From Asanoa ferruginea (GTDB taxonomy: Bacteria; Actinomycetota; Actinomycetes; Mycobacteriales; Micromonosporaceae): 64,000 nucleotides of DNA. Below the pieces are notes generated by a model. It searched no databases and was not told where the DNA came from. It saw nothing but the letters and a program-made list of their open reading frames with translations. Shown one piece after another: positions 35,592-45,721 of the stretch. The stretch is taken from positions 1,364,001 through 1,428,000 of the forward strand of contig NZ_QUMQ01000001.1 of the NCBI RefSeq assembly GCF_003387075.1, in the 5' to 3' direction. The translations under genes were made by a program, and so were the position numbers. Positions within the stretch are counted from its first letter, which is position 1. Every line of letters starts with the position of its first letter.

Positions 35592-36832
35592 CCGCGTAGT
35601 TGGCCGTCGCCGGTCACCACGTATTTCGTGGAGGTCAGCTCGGGCAGGCCCATCGGGCCGCGGGCGTGCAGCTTCTGCGTCGAGATGCCGATCTCGGCGC
35701 CGAAGCCGAACTCGCCGCCGTCGGTGAACCGGGTCGACGCGTTGACCATCACCGCGGCCGCGTCGACCGAGGCGACGAACTCGCGCGCCGCGCCCAGCGA
35801 CTCGGTCACGATCGCCTCCGTGTGCTGGGTGCCGTAGCGGCGGATGTGGTCGACCGCGGCGGCCAGCGACGGCACCACCGCGGCGGAGATGTCGGCCGAG
35901 AGGTATTCGGTCGCGAAGTCGTCGTCGGTTGCCGGCACCACGTCGGCGGAGTGTGCGGCCACCTCGGGCGAGCCGTGCACGGTCACCCCGGCCTCCGCGA
36001 ACGCGGCCAACATCCGGGGCAGGAACGCGTCGGCCACGTCGGCGTGCACCAGCAGCGACTCGGCGGTGTTGCAGGTGGACAGTCGCTGGGTCTTGGAGTT
36101 GAGCGCGATCGCCACCGCCTTGTCGAGGTCGGCGGCCGCGTCGACGTAGACGTGGCAGTTGCCCACCCCCGTCTCGATCACCGGCACCGTCGACTCTTCG
36201 ACCACGGCCCGGATCAACGACGCACCGCCGCGCGGGATCAGCACGTCGACCAGGCCGCGGGCGCGCATCAGCTCCTTGACCGAGTCGCGGGTCGACGAGT
36301 CGAGCAACTGCACCGCGTCGGCCGGCAGCCCGGCCACCTCGAGCGCCTCGCGCAGGATGGTCACCAGGGCGGCGTTGGAGTTGGCGGCCGACGACGAGCC
36401 GCGCAGCAGGGCCGCGTTGCCCGACTTGAGGCAGATGCCGGCGGCGTCGACGGTCACGTTGGGGCGGCCCTCGTAGATCATGCCGACCACACCGAACGGC
36501 ACCCGGATCTGGCGCAGCTCGAGCCCGTTGGGCAGCGTCGAGCCGCGCACCACCTCGCCGACCGGGTCGGGCAGCGCGGCCATCTCGCGCAGCGCGCCGG
36601 CGATCGCGACGACCCGCGCCTGGGTCAGCCCGAGCCGGTCGAGGATCGCGTCGGAGAGCCCGGCTTCGCGGCCGGCGGCCAGGTCGGCGGCGTTGGCTTC
36701 GAGGATCTCCGGCGCGCGGGCGACCAGCGCGTCGGCCATCCCGAGCAGGGCGCGGTCCTTGACCGCCCGCGGCGTGGCCGCGAGGGTGACCGCCGCCACC
36801 CGGGCCCGCTCCGCCAACTCCCGGACGCTCAT
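35588..36832 (-). CDS. proA: Glutamate-5-semialdehyde dehydrogenase
   Basis: 414 residues from the ATG at 36832; GGAGGATCGG provides the ribosome-binding site, so the ATG 12 bases earlier is less likely. It carries the ProA segments [20 protein letters not shown] and the catalytic-Cys motif [13 protein letters not shown]. It reduces glutamyl 5-phosphate in proline synthesis. It follows proB by 13 bases on the same strand, the standard pair in reversed order (B then A). Confidence 0.95.
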   Translation of the reverse strand: MSVRELAERARVAAVTLAATPRAVKDRALLGMADALVARAPEILEANAADLAAGREAGLSDAILDRLGLTQARVVAIAGALREMAALPDPVGEVVRGSTLPNGLELRQIRVPFGVVGMIYEGRPNVTVDAAGICLKSGNAALLRGSSSAANSNAALVTILREALEVAGLPADAVQLLDSSTRDSVKELMRARGLVDVLIPRGGASLIRAVVEESTVPVIETGVGNCHVYVDAAADLDKAVAIALNSKTQRLSTCNTAESLLVHADVADAFLPRMLAAFAEAGVTVHGSPEVAAHSADVVPATDDDFATEYLSADISAAVVPSLAAAVDHIRRYGTQHTEAIVTESLGAAREFVASVDAAAVMVNASTRFTDGGEFGFGAEIGISTQKLHARGPMGLPELTSTKYVVTGDGQLRG

Positions 36833-36845
36833 CCGATCCTCCATT

Positions 36846-37955
36846 TCACAACAGTACGAGGTCGTCGCGGTGCACGACCTCACGCTCGTAGCCGGGGCCC
36901 AGCTCGGCGGCCAGGTCGCCGGTCGACCGGCCGAGCAGCGCCGGCAACTCGACCGCGTCGTAGTTGACCAGACCGCGGGCGACCGGCGCGCCCGACACGT
37001 CGACCAGGTCGACCGGATCGCCGGCGGTGAACACCCCGTCGACCGCGGTGATGCCGGCCGGCAGCAGCGACTTGCGGCGGGTGACCACCGCCTGCACCGC
37101 GCCCGGGTCGAGGTGGAGCCGGCCGCGCGGCGAGGTCGCATGGGCCAGCCAGAAGAGTCGGGCCGTCGGGCGTTGCCGCCCGGCGTGGAAGAAGGTGCCG
37201 ACCGGCTCGCCGGACAGCGCGGCGGCGGCGTGCGGCGCGGCGGTCAGCACCACCGGGATGCCGAAGCCGGTCGCGATCCGGGCCGCCTCGACCTTGGTCA
37301 CCATGCCGCCGGTGCCGATGCCGGCCCGCCCGGCGCCGCCGACTGTGACACCGGTCAGGTCGTCTTCGCCGCGCACCTCGTCGATCCGGCGCGAGCCGGG
37401 CTTGCGCGGGTCGCCGGTGTAGAGCGCGTCGACGTCGGAGAGCAGCACCAGCAACTCGGCGTCGATCAGGGCGGCCACCAGGGCGGCCAACCGGTCGTTG
37501 TCGCCGAACCGGATCTCGTCGGTGGCCACCGTGTCGTTTTCGTTGACGATCGGCACGGCGCCGAAGTCGAGCAGCTTGCGCAGGGTGCGGTAAGCGTTGC
37601 GGTAATGCGCCCGCCGGGTCACGTCGTCGGCGGTCAGCAGCACCTGGCCGACGGTCAGCCCGTGCCGGGCGAAGCCTGCCGCGTAGCGGCCGATCAGCAG
37701 GCCCTGGCCCACCGACGCGGCGGCCTGCTGGGTGGCCAGGTCGCGCGGCCGGCGCGGGATGCCGAGCGGGGCGAGGCCGGCGGCGATCGCGCCGGACGAC
37801 ACCAGCACCACCTCGCGGCCCGCACCGGCGGCCGCGGCCAGCACGTCGACCAGGGCGTCGACCCGGTGTGCGTCGAGCCCACCGTCGGCCGTGGTCAGCG
37901 ACGACGAGCCGATCTTGACGACGACGCGGCGTGCCGCCGTGACTGCTTCACGCAC
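36846..37955 (-). CDS. proB: Glutamate 5-kinase
   Basis: 369 residues from a GTG at 37955, giving the standard start [20 protein letters not shown]. The kinase domain contains [29 protein letters not shown] and [20 protein letters not shown]. The C-terminal PUA domain is present ([13 protein letters not shown] onward). Catalyses the first committed step of proline synthesis and is usually inhibited by proline. The long frame upstream of 37955 is rejected because it runs past the start. Confidence 0.95.
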   Translation of the reverse strand: MREAVTAARRVVVKIGSSSLTTADGGLDAHRVDALVDVLAAAAGAGREVVLVSSGAIAAGLAPLGIPRRPRDLATQQAAASVGQGLLIGRYAAGFARHGLTVGQVLLTADDVTRRAHYRNAYRTLRKLLDFGAVPIVNENDTVATDEIRFGDNDRLAALVAALIDAELLVLLSDVDALYTGDPRKPGSRRIDEVRGEDDLTGVTVGGAGRAGIGTGGMVTKVEAARIATGFGIPVVLTAAPHAAAALSGEPVGTFFHAGRQRPTARLFWLAHATSPRGRLHLDPGAVQAVVTRRKSLLPAGITAVDGVFTAGDPVDLVDVSGAPVARGLVNYDAVELPALLGRSTGDLAAELGPGYEREVVHRDDLVLL

Positions 37956-38015
37956 GCGTCCATTCTGCGCGGTAGGCCAGGCGCGACCACGCCGAGATCC
38001 CATAGTGTGGCCTGC

Positions 38016-38330
38016 GTGGAGCCGGAGGAGTACGTGGAAGCAGTGCTCGCGGTGGTCGAACGCATCCCGTCCGGGCGGGCGATGTCCTACGGTGCGATCG
38101 CCGACTATCTCTCCGAGGCGTCGGGCCGCTCCTCGGCCCGGCTGGTCGGGTCGATCATGGCCAAACACGGCGGCAGCGCGCCCTGGCACCGGGTGGTGGC
38201 CGCCAACGGCCGCGTCGTGCCCGGCCACGAGGGTGAGGCGCTGGCCCGGCTGGTCGGCGAGGCGACGCCGATGAAGGGCGACCGGGTGGATCTCTCCCGA
38301 GCCGCCTGGTGGCCCGATCAGAGCAGCTGA
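38016..38330 (+). CDS. Alkyltransferase-like (ATL) MGMT-family protein
   Basis: 104 residues from a GTG at 38016, the domain alone. The motif PWHRVVAANGRVVPG has Trp in place of the alkyl-accepting Cys of PCHR, so it cannot act as a suicide methyltransferase. ATL proteins bind O6-alkylguanine and hand it to nucleotide excision repair. Residues 20-70 supply the helix-turn-helix DNA-binding region (GAIADYLSEASGRSSARLVG). Confidence 0.9.
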   Translation: MEPEEYVEAVLAVVERIPSGRAMSYGAIADYLSEASGRSSARLVGSIMAKHGGSAPWHRVVAANGRVVPGHEGEALARLVGEATPMKGDRVDLSRAAWWPDQSS

Positions 38331-39715
38331 CCGGTCCCGCCGCGGCGCGGGTCACCGCCGGCACCGGCGACGCCGACCGCGCTGACGCCGCCGAAGAAGT
38401 GGTTGAGCTCTTCCCACTGCACGATCGTGTAACCGGCGCGGGCCAACTCGGCCAACTCGTCCTCCGGATAACCCAATTCCGCGTGTACGGCGTTGTCGAC
38501 GACGTGGAACCGGGGCCGGGCCACGGCGGTCTCGGTGTCGAGGCCGTCGACAAGCACGCCGAGCAGCGTGTCGATCAGCGCGGTGCGGATCCGCGAAGCA
38601 CCGGCCGAACCGGCGGCCAGCACCAGGTCGCCGTCGTCGCCGATCACCACGAGCGGGCACATCATCGACTGCATCCGCTGGCCGGGCGCCATGTCTTCGG
38701 TGATCAGCTCGCCCTCGCCGAGCATCGAGTTGAGGTTGATGCCCAGCCCCGGTAGCCACACGCCCGCGCCGATGCCGAGCGTCGTGGTGATCACGCAGGC
38801 GTTGCCCTCCTCGTCGACCACCGACACGTTCGTGGTGTCGCCGATCCGGGGACGACCGAACTCGCGGAGCGCGTCGGCCACCGCCACCGCCCGGCGCGGC
38901 CGGGGCAGCGCCTGGATCGGGTCGGGCAGCGCGCTGATCGTCGCGATGGTGCCGTTGAGGTCGGTGCGGGCGTAGACGTGCCGGCCGGCCAGCCGGGCAT
39001 GCGCGACCGGTAGCTCCAACACCTCGTAGGCGGCCAGGTCGGCGGGGCCGATCGCACCGCCGGTCGAGCGGACCGCGTCGACCAGGGCGTCGCCGTAACG
39101 GCCGGTGTAGAAGATCGACGGACCTTCGTCGGCCAGTCCGTCGAGCGCCTTGTCGAGGCCCGGGTGGTGCAGCGTCTCGCCGCCGCGCAGCAACCGGCCG
39201 CCCGGCGCGTAGATCTCGCCGCCGTCGCCCGGAGTCAGCGCCGGCGCGACGCTGACCAGCGTGCGGGCCTGCGCCTCGGGCAGCGCCACACCGGCCCGGG
39301 CCAGCAGGATCGCCGGCTCGACGACCTCGTGCCAGGGCATCCGGCCCCAGCGGCGGTGCACCTCGCCGCAGCCGGCCGGCACCCCGGGGATGCCGACGCT
39401 GGGCCCGCCGATCGAGTAGGGCATCGGCACGCCACCGAAGGTCACCTCTATCGGCAGCATCGGCTGTGGCTTGACGTCGCCGTCGAGCCCCGGGATCGAG
39501 CAGAAGAAGTCGAGACAGGTGACCGTGCGGTGGGCGGCGTCGTAGAAGGTGGCGAAGCCGCCGCCGCCGATCCCGGTCAGCACGCTCTCCGAAGCCGAGC
39601 ACGCGAGCACCGCGGCCACCGCCGCGTCGGCCGCGGAACCGCCCGCGGCCAGGATCCGCAGGCCGACCTCGGTGGTTGCCGGATGCCCGGCCGCTACACC
39701 GGCTTTCACCGGCAC
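38318..39715 (-). CDS. Gamma-glutamyltransferase family protein
   Basis: 465 residues, an N-terminal nucleophile hydrolase. The autoprocessing site is DTTNVSVVDEEGNACVITTT, where Thr becomes the nucleophile. AGSAGASRIRTAL replaces the usual GSPGGSRI binding loop. Start at one of three GTGs (39718, 39715 or 39709); the middle one is used. No signal peptide is seen, so a cytoplasmic role such as glutathione-analogue or acyl-glutamate breakdown is possible. Overlaps the ATL gene by 13 bases (convergent). Confidence 0.87.
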   Translation of the reverse strand: MPVKAGVAAGHPATTEVGLRILAAGGSAADAAVAAVLACSASESVLTGIGGGGFATFYDAAHRTVTCLDFFCSIPGLDGDVKPQPMLPIEVTFGGVPMPYSIGGPSVGIPGVPAGCGEVHRRWGRMPWHEVVEPAILLARAGVALPEAQARTLVSVAPALTPGDGGEIYAPGGRLLRGGETLHHPGLDKALDGLADEGPSIFYTGRYGDALVDAVRSTGGAIGPADLAAYEVLELPVAHARLAGRHVYARTDLNGTIATISALPDPIQALPRPRRAVAVADALREFGRPRIGDTTNVSVVDEEGNACVITTTLGIGAGVWLPGLGINLNSMLGEGELITEDMAPGQRMQSMMCPLVVIGDDGDLVLAAGSAGASRIRTALIDTLLGVLVDGLDTETAVARPRFHVVDNAVHAELGYPEDELAELARAGYTIVQWEELNHFFGGVSAVGVAGAGGDPRRGGTGQLL

Positions 39716-39803
39716 CACCCCCTTCTGTCCCAATCGTCGCGCTCGCGCCGCAGCGTAAAGTAAATCCCCCGCGAGGGCCGGTGGATGGTTAACATCCCGC
39801 CTC

Positions 39804-41189
39804 ATGGACGCGCAGCCACCCCAACCGGCGATCACCCATTCGGGTACCCCGCTTCCGCGCCGGGTGCACGCCGGGTACGCGCTCGGTTCGCTGGTGACCG
39901 GCGCGTTCGGCACCGTGCCGGGGTTGCTGCTGGCGCCCTACCTGACCGACACGCTGGGCGTGGCGGCCTGGTTGGCCGGCGTGTTGGTGTGGGCCCCGAA
40001 GGCCTGGGACGTGCTGGTCAACCCGGTCGCCGGGCGGATCTCCGACCGCACCCGGGGCCGGTGGGGCGCGCGCCGCCCGTACCTCCTGGTGGGTGGTCTG
40101 GTCCTGGCCGTGCTGTTCGCGGCGATCTTCGCGGCGCCGTTCGGCTCCGGGCGCGGTGGCTATGTGGCGTTGGCCTTCCTGCTGGCCGCGACGGCGTACG
40201 CCTTCTTCCAGGTGCCCTATGTGGCGATGCCGGCTGAGCTGACCGACTCCTACAGCGAGCGGACCCGGCTGTTGACCTGGCGGGTCGCGGTGCTGGCGGT
40301 GGCCATCCTGGTCTCCGGCGCGATCGCCCCGCTGGTGGTCAACATGGGTGGCGACGGGATCCCCGGCTATCGCTGGATGGGCCTGTTCGTGGCCGCGCTG
40401 ATCGTGGTCGGCACGATCGCGGTCTTCGTCGGCACGTCGGGCGCGCCGACCGGCACGGTCCGGGAGAGCGAACCGTCGCTGCGGGCCCAACTCGCGGTGG
40501 CGTCCCGCAACCGGCCCTTCCGGCTGCTGCTGATCTGCTTCGTGATCCAGGCGGCCGGGATCGCGATGATCCTGGCCGGCGTGCAATATTTCGCCGACCA
40601 CGTGCTCTACTCCCCCGACACCGGGCCGACCGTCCTGTTCGCCTGCTTCGTCGGCCCGGCCCTGCTGGTGATGCCGATCTGGACCCGGGTCGGCGCCCGG
40701 GTCGGCAAGGCGCGGGCGTTCGTGCGGGCGTCCCTGCTGTTCGCCGCCGGCGCCATCCTGCTGGTGCTCGCGCCGGTGCTGCCCGCGGTGGCCGTCTACG
40801 TGATCGTCGGGGTGCTCGGCATGGCCTATGCCGGGCAGCAGGTCTTCGGCCTGGCGATGCTGCCGGACTGCATCGCCTACGACACCGCCCGCACCGGCAA
40901 GCGGCAGGCCGGCGTGTTCACCGGCCTGTGGACCGCGGGCGAGACGTTCGGCCTCGCGCTCGGCCCGGGCATCTACCTGCTGGTGCTCCAGATCTTCGGC
41001 TACGTCTCGTCGACCTCGGGCAACGCCGCGCCGCAGGACAGCACCGCCCGGCTGGGCGTGTTGCTCGGCTTCACGGTGCTGCCCGGGGTGCTGGTCGGGC
41101 TGGCGGTGCTGCTGATGCGCGGCTACGACCTGACCGAGGCCAAGTTGCGTGCGACGGTCGGTGCGTCGGTTGGTGCCACGGTCAACTAG
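39804..41189 (+). CDS. GPH-family MFS transporter (sugar/cation symporter-like)
   Basis: 461 residues and about twelve helices. The loop after helix 2 reads KAWDVLVNPVAGRISDRTRG followed by RWGARRPYLL, the GPH (MelB-like) signature with the RWGRRRP element. It should import a sugar or related solute with a cation. Divergent from the gamma-glutamyltransferase gene and 10 bases before the lyase gene. Confidence 0.9.
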   Translation: MDAQPPQPAITHSGTPLPRRVHAGYALGSLVTGAFGTVPGLLLAPYLTDTLGVAAWLAGVLVWAPKAWDVLVNPVAGRISDRTRGRWGARRPYLLVGGLVLAVLFAAIFAAPFGSGRGGYVALAFLLAATAYAFFQVPYVAMPAELTDSYSERTRLLTWRVAVLAVAILVSGAIAPLVVNMGGDGIPGYRWMGLFVAALIVVGTIAVFVGTSGAPTGTVRESEPSLRAQLAVASRNRPFRLLLICFVIQAAGIAMILAGVQYFADHVLYSPDTGPTVLFACFVGPALLVMPIWTRVGARVGKARAFVRASLLFAAGAILLVLAPVLPAVAVYVIVGVLGMAYAGQQVFGLAMLPDCIAYDTARTGKRQAGVFTGLWTAGETFGLALGPGIYLLVLQIFGYVSSTSGNAAPQDSTARLGVLLGFTVLPGVLVGLAVLLMRGYDLTEAKLRATVGASVGATVN

Positions 41190-41199
41190 CGTTTCCACC

Positions 41200-42669
41200 A
41201 TGGCCGACGCGTTGCCGGAGCAGGGTGTGCCGGCGCAGGAGATCCTCGACGAGTTGTGCGCGCTGCGCCGCGCCGACCAGCCGACCCACGGCGGACGGCT
41301 GTTCGCCTACGTCTACGACCCCGGGCTGGCCGGGCTCGACGACCTGGCCAACGCGGCTCACGCGATCTCGGCGCCGGTCAACGGCCTCGACCCGACCGCG
41401 TTCCCGTCGCTGCTGGCGATGGAGAACGCGCTGGTCGGTGCGGCCGCCAAGCTCCTCGGTGGCGGTCCCGGGAGCAGCGCACCGGACGTGGTGGGCAACG
41501 TCACCAGCGGCGGCACCGAGTCGCTGATCCTCGCGGTGAAGGCCGCCCGCGACGCGCACCCGTCGATCGTCGCGCCGCGCATCGTCGTGCCGGTCACCGG
41601 GCACGCGGCGTTCGCGAAGGCGGCGCACTACCTGGGCGTACGGCTCGACGCGGTGCCGGTGGACCCGGTGACGCTGCGGCCCTCGGCTGCCGATGTCGCG
41701 GCCGCGATCACCGCCGACACGGTGCTGGTGGCGTGTTCGGCACCTTCCTACGCCCATGGTGTCGTCGATCCGGTCGAAGAGATCGCCAAGGTCGCCACCG
41801 CGGCCGGGGTGCGCTGCCACGTCGACGCCTGCTTCGGCGGCTGGGTGCTGCCCTACCTGCGCCGGCTCGGGGCCGACCTGCCGCCGTTCGACTTTTCCGT
41901 GCCCGGCGTCACGTCTATCTCGGTCGACCTGCACAAATACGCGTACGCGCCGAAAGGCACTTCGATCCTGCTGCACCGCGACCCGGCGCTGCGCGCGCCG
42001 CAGTATTTCGCGTTCGGCGACTGGCCGGGCTACACGATGATCAACCCGGGTGTCTCGTCGACCCGCTCCGGCGGCCCGATCGCGGCGGCCTACGCCACCC
42101 TGCGCCGGATCGGCGACGACGGTTACCTGCGGCTGGCCGCGACCACCCGGGAGGCCGTGCAGGGCCTGGCCGCCGCGGTCGAGGCGGTCGATGGGCTGCG
42201 CCTGATGGCACCGGCTTCCTCGACCGTCGTCTGCATGACCGCCGAGCCCGGCGGCCCGGACCTGTTCGTGCTGGCCGACGAACTCACCGCGCGCGGCTTC
42301 CACACCCAGCCCCAGATGCACTACGGCGACCTGCCAGCGAGCATCCACCTCACGGTCACCGCGGCCGTCGCGCCGCACGTGGCCGAGTTCGCGACCGCGC
42401 TGGCCGACGCCGTCGCGGCGGCCCGCCCGCTCGGCCCGGTCCAGCTACCGGCCGAGGTGCTCGCGACGGTGACCGGCCTCGACCCGGCGCAGCTGACCGG
42501 CGACGTGGTGGCGGCGCTGGCCGGTGCGCTGGGCATGGGCGGCGAGGGCGGCCCCCTGCCCGAGCGGATGGCCGTGGTCAACGCCCTGCTCGACGCCGCG
42601 CCGGTCGCCGTGCGTGAGCGGCTGCTCGTCGAGTTCCTGGGCCTGCTGCAACGCCCGGCATTCGATTAG
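41200..42669 (+). CDS. PLP-dependent lyase/decarboxylase (sphingosine-1-phosphate lyase-like)
   Basis: 489 residues. The PLP lysine lies in [13 protein letters not shown]; other markers are [27 protein letters not shown] and [13 protein letters not shown]. This is the group II decarboxylase family, closest in feel to S1P lyases, which cleave phosphorylated long-chain bases or act on amino acids. The C-terminal 70 residues are a separate helical domain. It follows the transporter gene directly and may use its substrate. Confidence 0.88.
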   Translation: MADALPEQGVPAQEILDELCALRRADQPTHGGRLFAYVYDPGLAGLDDLANAAHAISAPVNGLDPTAFPSLLAMENALVGAAAKLLGGGPGSSAPDVVGNVTSGGTESLILAVKAARDAHPSIVAPRIVVPVTGHAAFAKAAHYLGVRLDAVPVDPVTLRPSAADVAAAITADTVLVACSAPSYAHGVVDPVEEIAKVATAAGVRCHVDACFGGWVLPYLRRLGADLPPFDFSVPGVTSISVDLHKYAYAPKGTSILLHRDPALRAPQYFAFGDWPGYTMINPGVSSTRSGGPIAAAYATLRRIGDDGYLRLAATTREAVQGLAAAVEAVDGLRLMAPASSTVVCMTAEPGGPDLFVLADELTARGFHTQPQMHYGDLPASIHLTVTAAVAPHVAEFATALADAVAAARPLGPVQLPAEVLATVTGLDPAQLTGDVVAALAGALGMGGEGGPLPERMAVVNALLDAAPVAVRERLLVEFLGLLQRPAFD

Positions 42670-42833
42670 GGCCTCTGCGGTGGATCATGGCAGCGCCCCG
42701 CCGGGCCCAGACGGCGTCCGGCCGCACGCGGAGGCCAGCCAGATACAACACCGGTATCCGACCGACCTCCGCGCGCACCCGGACGCCGTCTGGACCTCGC
42801 CGGGTCACTACCCTGATCCACCGCAGAGGCCCT
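42668..42833. repeat. Long imperfect palindrome (about 166 bp)
   Basis: Perfect 20-bp ends (AGGGCCTCTGCGGTGGATCA at 42668-42687 and its inverse at 42814-42833). Inner arms pair CCAGACGGCGTCCGG with CCGGACGCCGTCTGG and CGGAGG with CCTCCG. The centre continues the symmetry with transition mismatches. It spans the whole gap between the lyase stop and nuoB and would fold into a hairpin of about 80 bp. Confidence 0.85.
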
Positions 42834-42845
42834 AACCTGGGAATC

Positions 42846-43592
42846 GTGGAACTGCCCGCGGTCCTCGGAGAGCCGATCCGGTTCGTGCTCAACTGGGGCC
42901 GGCGCTACTCGCTCTGGGTCTTCAACTTCGGCCTGGCCTGCTGCGCCATCGAGTTCATCGCCAGCAGCATGGGCCGGCACGACTTCATGCGGCTCGGGGT
43001 GATCCCGTTCGCACACGGGCCGCGCCAGGCCGACCTGATGGTCGTCTCCGGCACGGTGACCGACAAGATGGCGCCGGCGATCAAGCGGCTCTACGACCAG
43101 ATGCCCGAGCCGAAATACGTCATCTCGTTCGGTGCCTGCTCCAACTGCGGCGGCCCCTACTGGGACTCCTACTCGGTCACCAAGGGCGTCGACCAGATCA
43201 TCCCCGTCGACGTGTATGTCCCCGGGTGCCCACCCCGGCCCGAGGCGCTGATGCACGGCATCCTGCGCCTCCAGGACAAGATCGCAGGAGAGCCCGCCGG
43301 CCCGGGTGGCACCCCGCGCCCTGATCCGCTGGCCGCGCGCGAGGCGCTGACCGCCCCGCTCGTGCCGCCGCCCGCCGGCGCCCGCACGCAGGTCGTGTTG
43401 CCCGAGGGCGTCAACTGGACCCACCCGCAGCCGTTGCCACTGGCCGCGCCGCTCGGTCCCGACGGGACGCTGCCGGTGCGCGAGTTCACCGGCAACCGGG
43501 CCGGCGCCTCGGCACCGTTCGGCGACGACGCGGTGCCGCTGGCTTCGGACACGGTCGACTATCACCACCCTTCCGGCGAGGACCGCGACTGA
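42846..43592 (+). CDS. nuoB: NADH-quinone oxidoreductase subunit B
   Basis: 248 residues from a GTG at 42846. The N2-cluster cysteines are in [21 protein letters not shown] and [12 protein letters not shown]. The usual core ends near residue 150; a 95-residue Pro/Ala-rich tail follows and has no known domain. It is isolated from the other nuo genes by 12-25 kb and on the opposite strand. The next gene starts immediately after its stop. Confidence 0.93.
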   Translation: MELPAVLGEPIRFVLNWGRRYSLWVFNFGLACCAIEFIASSMGRHDFMRLGVIPFAHGPRQADLMVVSGTVTDKMAPAIKRLYDQMPEPKYVISFGACSNCGGPYWDSYSVTKGVDQIIPVDVYVPGCPPRPEALMHGILRLQDKIAGEPAGPGGTPRPDPLAAREALTAPLVPPPAGARTQVVLPEGVNWTHPQPLPLAAPLGPDGTLPVREFTGNRAGASAPFGDDAVPLASDTVDYHHPSGEDRD

Positions 43593-44381
43593 ATGGCACG
43601 GATCCTCATCACCGGCGCGTCCGATGGGCTTGGGCGCGCGCTGGCATTGGCGTTGTCTTCCCAGGGGCATGATCTGCTGCTGCACGGCCGGCACGCGGAA
43701 CGGCTCGAAGCCGTCGCGCGCGAGACCGGTGGCGTGCCGTTGCGGGCCGACCTCTCCGACCGCACCGCGGTCCGTGGTTTGGCGGCCGCCGTGGCAGACC
43801 ACGTCGACGGGCTCGACGTGCTCGTCAACAACGCCGGCGTTGGCTTCGGCGCGCCGGGCGCGGCACGCGAGCTGACCAGCGATGGCATCGAGTTGCGACT
43901 GGCCGTCAACTACCTGGCCCCCTACCTCCTCTCCCGGTTGCTCTTGCCCTTGCTGCGAAAGCCAGCGCGGGCCCGGATCGTCAACGTCGCGTCGGTCGGC
44001 CAGGCCGACATCGACCTCGACGATCTGATGATGGCGCACGGGTACGACGGAATTCGGGCCTACCGTCGGGCGAAGCTGGCGATGATCTGCGACACGTTCG
44101 ACCTCGCCGAGCAACTCGCCGGCACCGGCATCACGGTCAACTGCCTGCACCCGGCGACGCTGATGCCGACCACCCTGGTGAAGGTCGCGGAGTTCGCCCC
44201 GCGGGACAGCCTCGAGCAGGGGCTACGCGCGACGCTGCGGCTGGTCGAGGATCCGGCGCTCGACGGCGTCACCGGCCGCTACTTCGACGGCCTGCGCGAG
44301 GAGCGGGTCCGGCCGCAGGCCTACGACCCGGCGTTCCGGGCCGCGCTCGCCGCCCGCGCGGCCGAGTTGACGGAATCCTGA
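43593..44381 (+). CDS. Short-chain dehydrogenase/reductase (SDR)
   Basis: 262 residues. The coenzyme motif is TGASDGLGRA, followed by NNAGVG. The catalytic Ser is in VNVASVGQ; the YxxxK motif is YRRAKLAM. All elements are present. ATG adjoins the nuoB stop, so they are probably cotranscribed, but a functional link is not obvious. Substrate unknown. Confidence 0.88.
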   Translation: MARILITGASDGLGRALALALSSQGHDLLLHGRHAERLEAVARETGGVPLRADLSDRTAVRGLAAAVADHVDGLDVLVNNAGVGFGAPGAARELTSDGIELRLAVNYLAPYLLSRLLLPLLRKPARARIVNVASVGQADIDLDDLMMAHGYDGIRAYRRAKLAMICDTFDLAEQLAGTGITVNCLHPATLMPTTLVKVAEFAPRDSLEQGLRATLRLVEDPALDGVTGRYFDGLREERVRPQAYDPAFRAALAARAAELTES

Positions 44382-44419
44382 CATGACCGGGGTGGCGGGC
44401 GAGGTCTAGCGTTCGGCGC

Positions 44420-45721
44420 ATGACCAACGAACGGCGTTCCACCCAATTGGTGGACGTGTTGACCACCGAGTTCGGCCAGTTGATGGCCCTCGACCCGGCC
44501 GCCTTCCGGCGCAAGTTCCGCAAGATGGCGGCTTCGCCGTTCGCGTTCTACCGGGGCAGTGCCGCGGTGTTCTACGCCGACCTGATCGGCGAGTTCGCCG
44601 ACGACCGCTTCCTCGACGAGCGCACCAGCCGGGTGTGGATCCACGGCGACCTGCACGCGGAAAACTTCGGCACCTACATGAACGGCTCGGGCGAGCTGGT
44701 CTTCAACGTCAACGACTTCGACGAGGCCTACGTCGGCCCGTTCTCCTGGGACCTCAAGCGCTTCGCGGCCAGCATCGCGCTGATCGGCTACGCCAAGGCG
44801 CTCTCCGACGACGCGATCAGCGAGCTGGTCGGCCGGTTCGCCGACGCCTACCTGACCGAGCTGCGGGCGATCGCGGCCGGCGGCGACGACGCGATCGGCT
44901 CGATCACCCTGGCCAACGCCGACGGCGTGCTGCGCACCGTGCTCCAGCAGGCCCGGCTGAGCACCCGGGTGGCGATGCTCGACCAGCAGACCACGATCGA
45001 CAACTACGAGCGCCGGTTCGCGCTCGTCGACGGCGTCTTCGAGATCGACGACGCGCGGCGCGAGGCGGTGTGCGCGGCGTTCGACGGCTACCTCGCCACG
45101 TTGCCGACGCAGCGGTCGGTGGCCACCCGGATCAAGGACGTGGTGCTGCGCAAGGGCGTCGGGATCGGCTCGGCCGGCCTGCCGTCCTACAACCTGCTGC
45201 TCGAGGGGCACACCCAGGCGCTCGAGAACGACGTCGTCATCTACATGAAGCAGGCCCAGGTGCCGGCCGTGGCCCGGCACATCACCGACGGCCGGGTCAG
45301 CGGCTACTTCCGCCACCAGGGCCACCGGACGGCCGAGTCGCAGCGGGCGTTGCAGGCGCACGCCGACTCGTGGCTGGGCTACACCGAGCTCGACGGCATC
45401 GGGCAGCTCGTCGCCGAGGTCTCGCCCTACGCCGCCGACCTCGACTGGTCCGACGTCAACGAGCCCGACGAGCTGGCCGGCGTGGTCGCCGACCTGGGCC
45501 GGGCGGTGGCCCGGATGCACTCGGTCGCCGACGACGAGTCGAGCCACGACCTGGTCGACTTCTCCACCGAGGAGGCGATCGTGGCGGCGGTCGACAAGGA
45601 CGAGCGCGGGTTCGTCGCGCATCTGGTCGAATTCGCGCACAGCTATGGCGTACGCGCCCGCGAAGACCACCAGATCTTCGTCGACCTGTTCCGCAACGGC
45701 CGGGTGCCGGGCCTTACCTGA
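44420..45721 (+). CDS. DUF2252 protein (kinase-like fold)
   Basis: 433 residues. The segment VWIHGDLHAENFGTYMNGSG resembles an aminoglycoside-phosphotransferase catalytic loop. NDFDEAYVGPFSWDLKRFA supplies a DFD-like motif. These define DUF2252, whose substrates are unknown. Start ATG at 44420. The end overlaps the next gene, which is convergent, by eight bases. Confidence 0.9.
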   Translation: MTNERRSTQLVDVLTTEFGQLMALDPAAFRRKFRKMAASPFAFYRGSAAVFYADLIGEFADDRFLDERTSRVWIHGDLHAENFGTYMNGSGELVFNVNDFDEAYVGPFSWDLKRFAASIALIGYAKALSDDAISELVGRFADAYLTELRAIAAGGDDAIGSITLANADGVLRTVLQQARLSTRVAMLDQQTTIDNYERRFALVDGVFEIDDARREAVCAAFDGYLATLPTQRSVATRIKDVVLRKGVGIGSAGLPSYNLLLEGHTQALENDVVIYMKQAQVPAVARHITDGRVSGYFRHQGHRTAESQRALQAHADSWLGYTELDGIGQLVAEVSPYAADLDWSDVNEPDELAGVVADLGRAVARMHSVADDESSHDLVDFSTEEAIVAAVDKDERGFVAHLVEFAHSYGVRAREDHQIFVDLFRNGRVPGLT

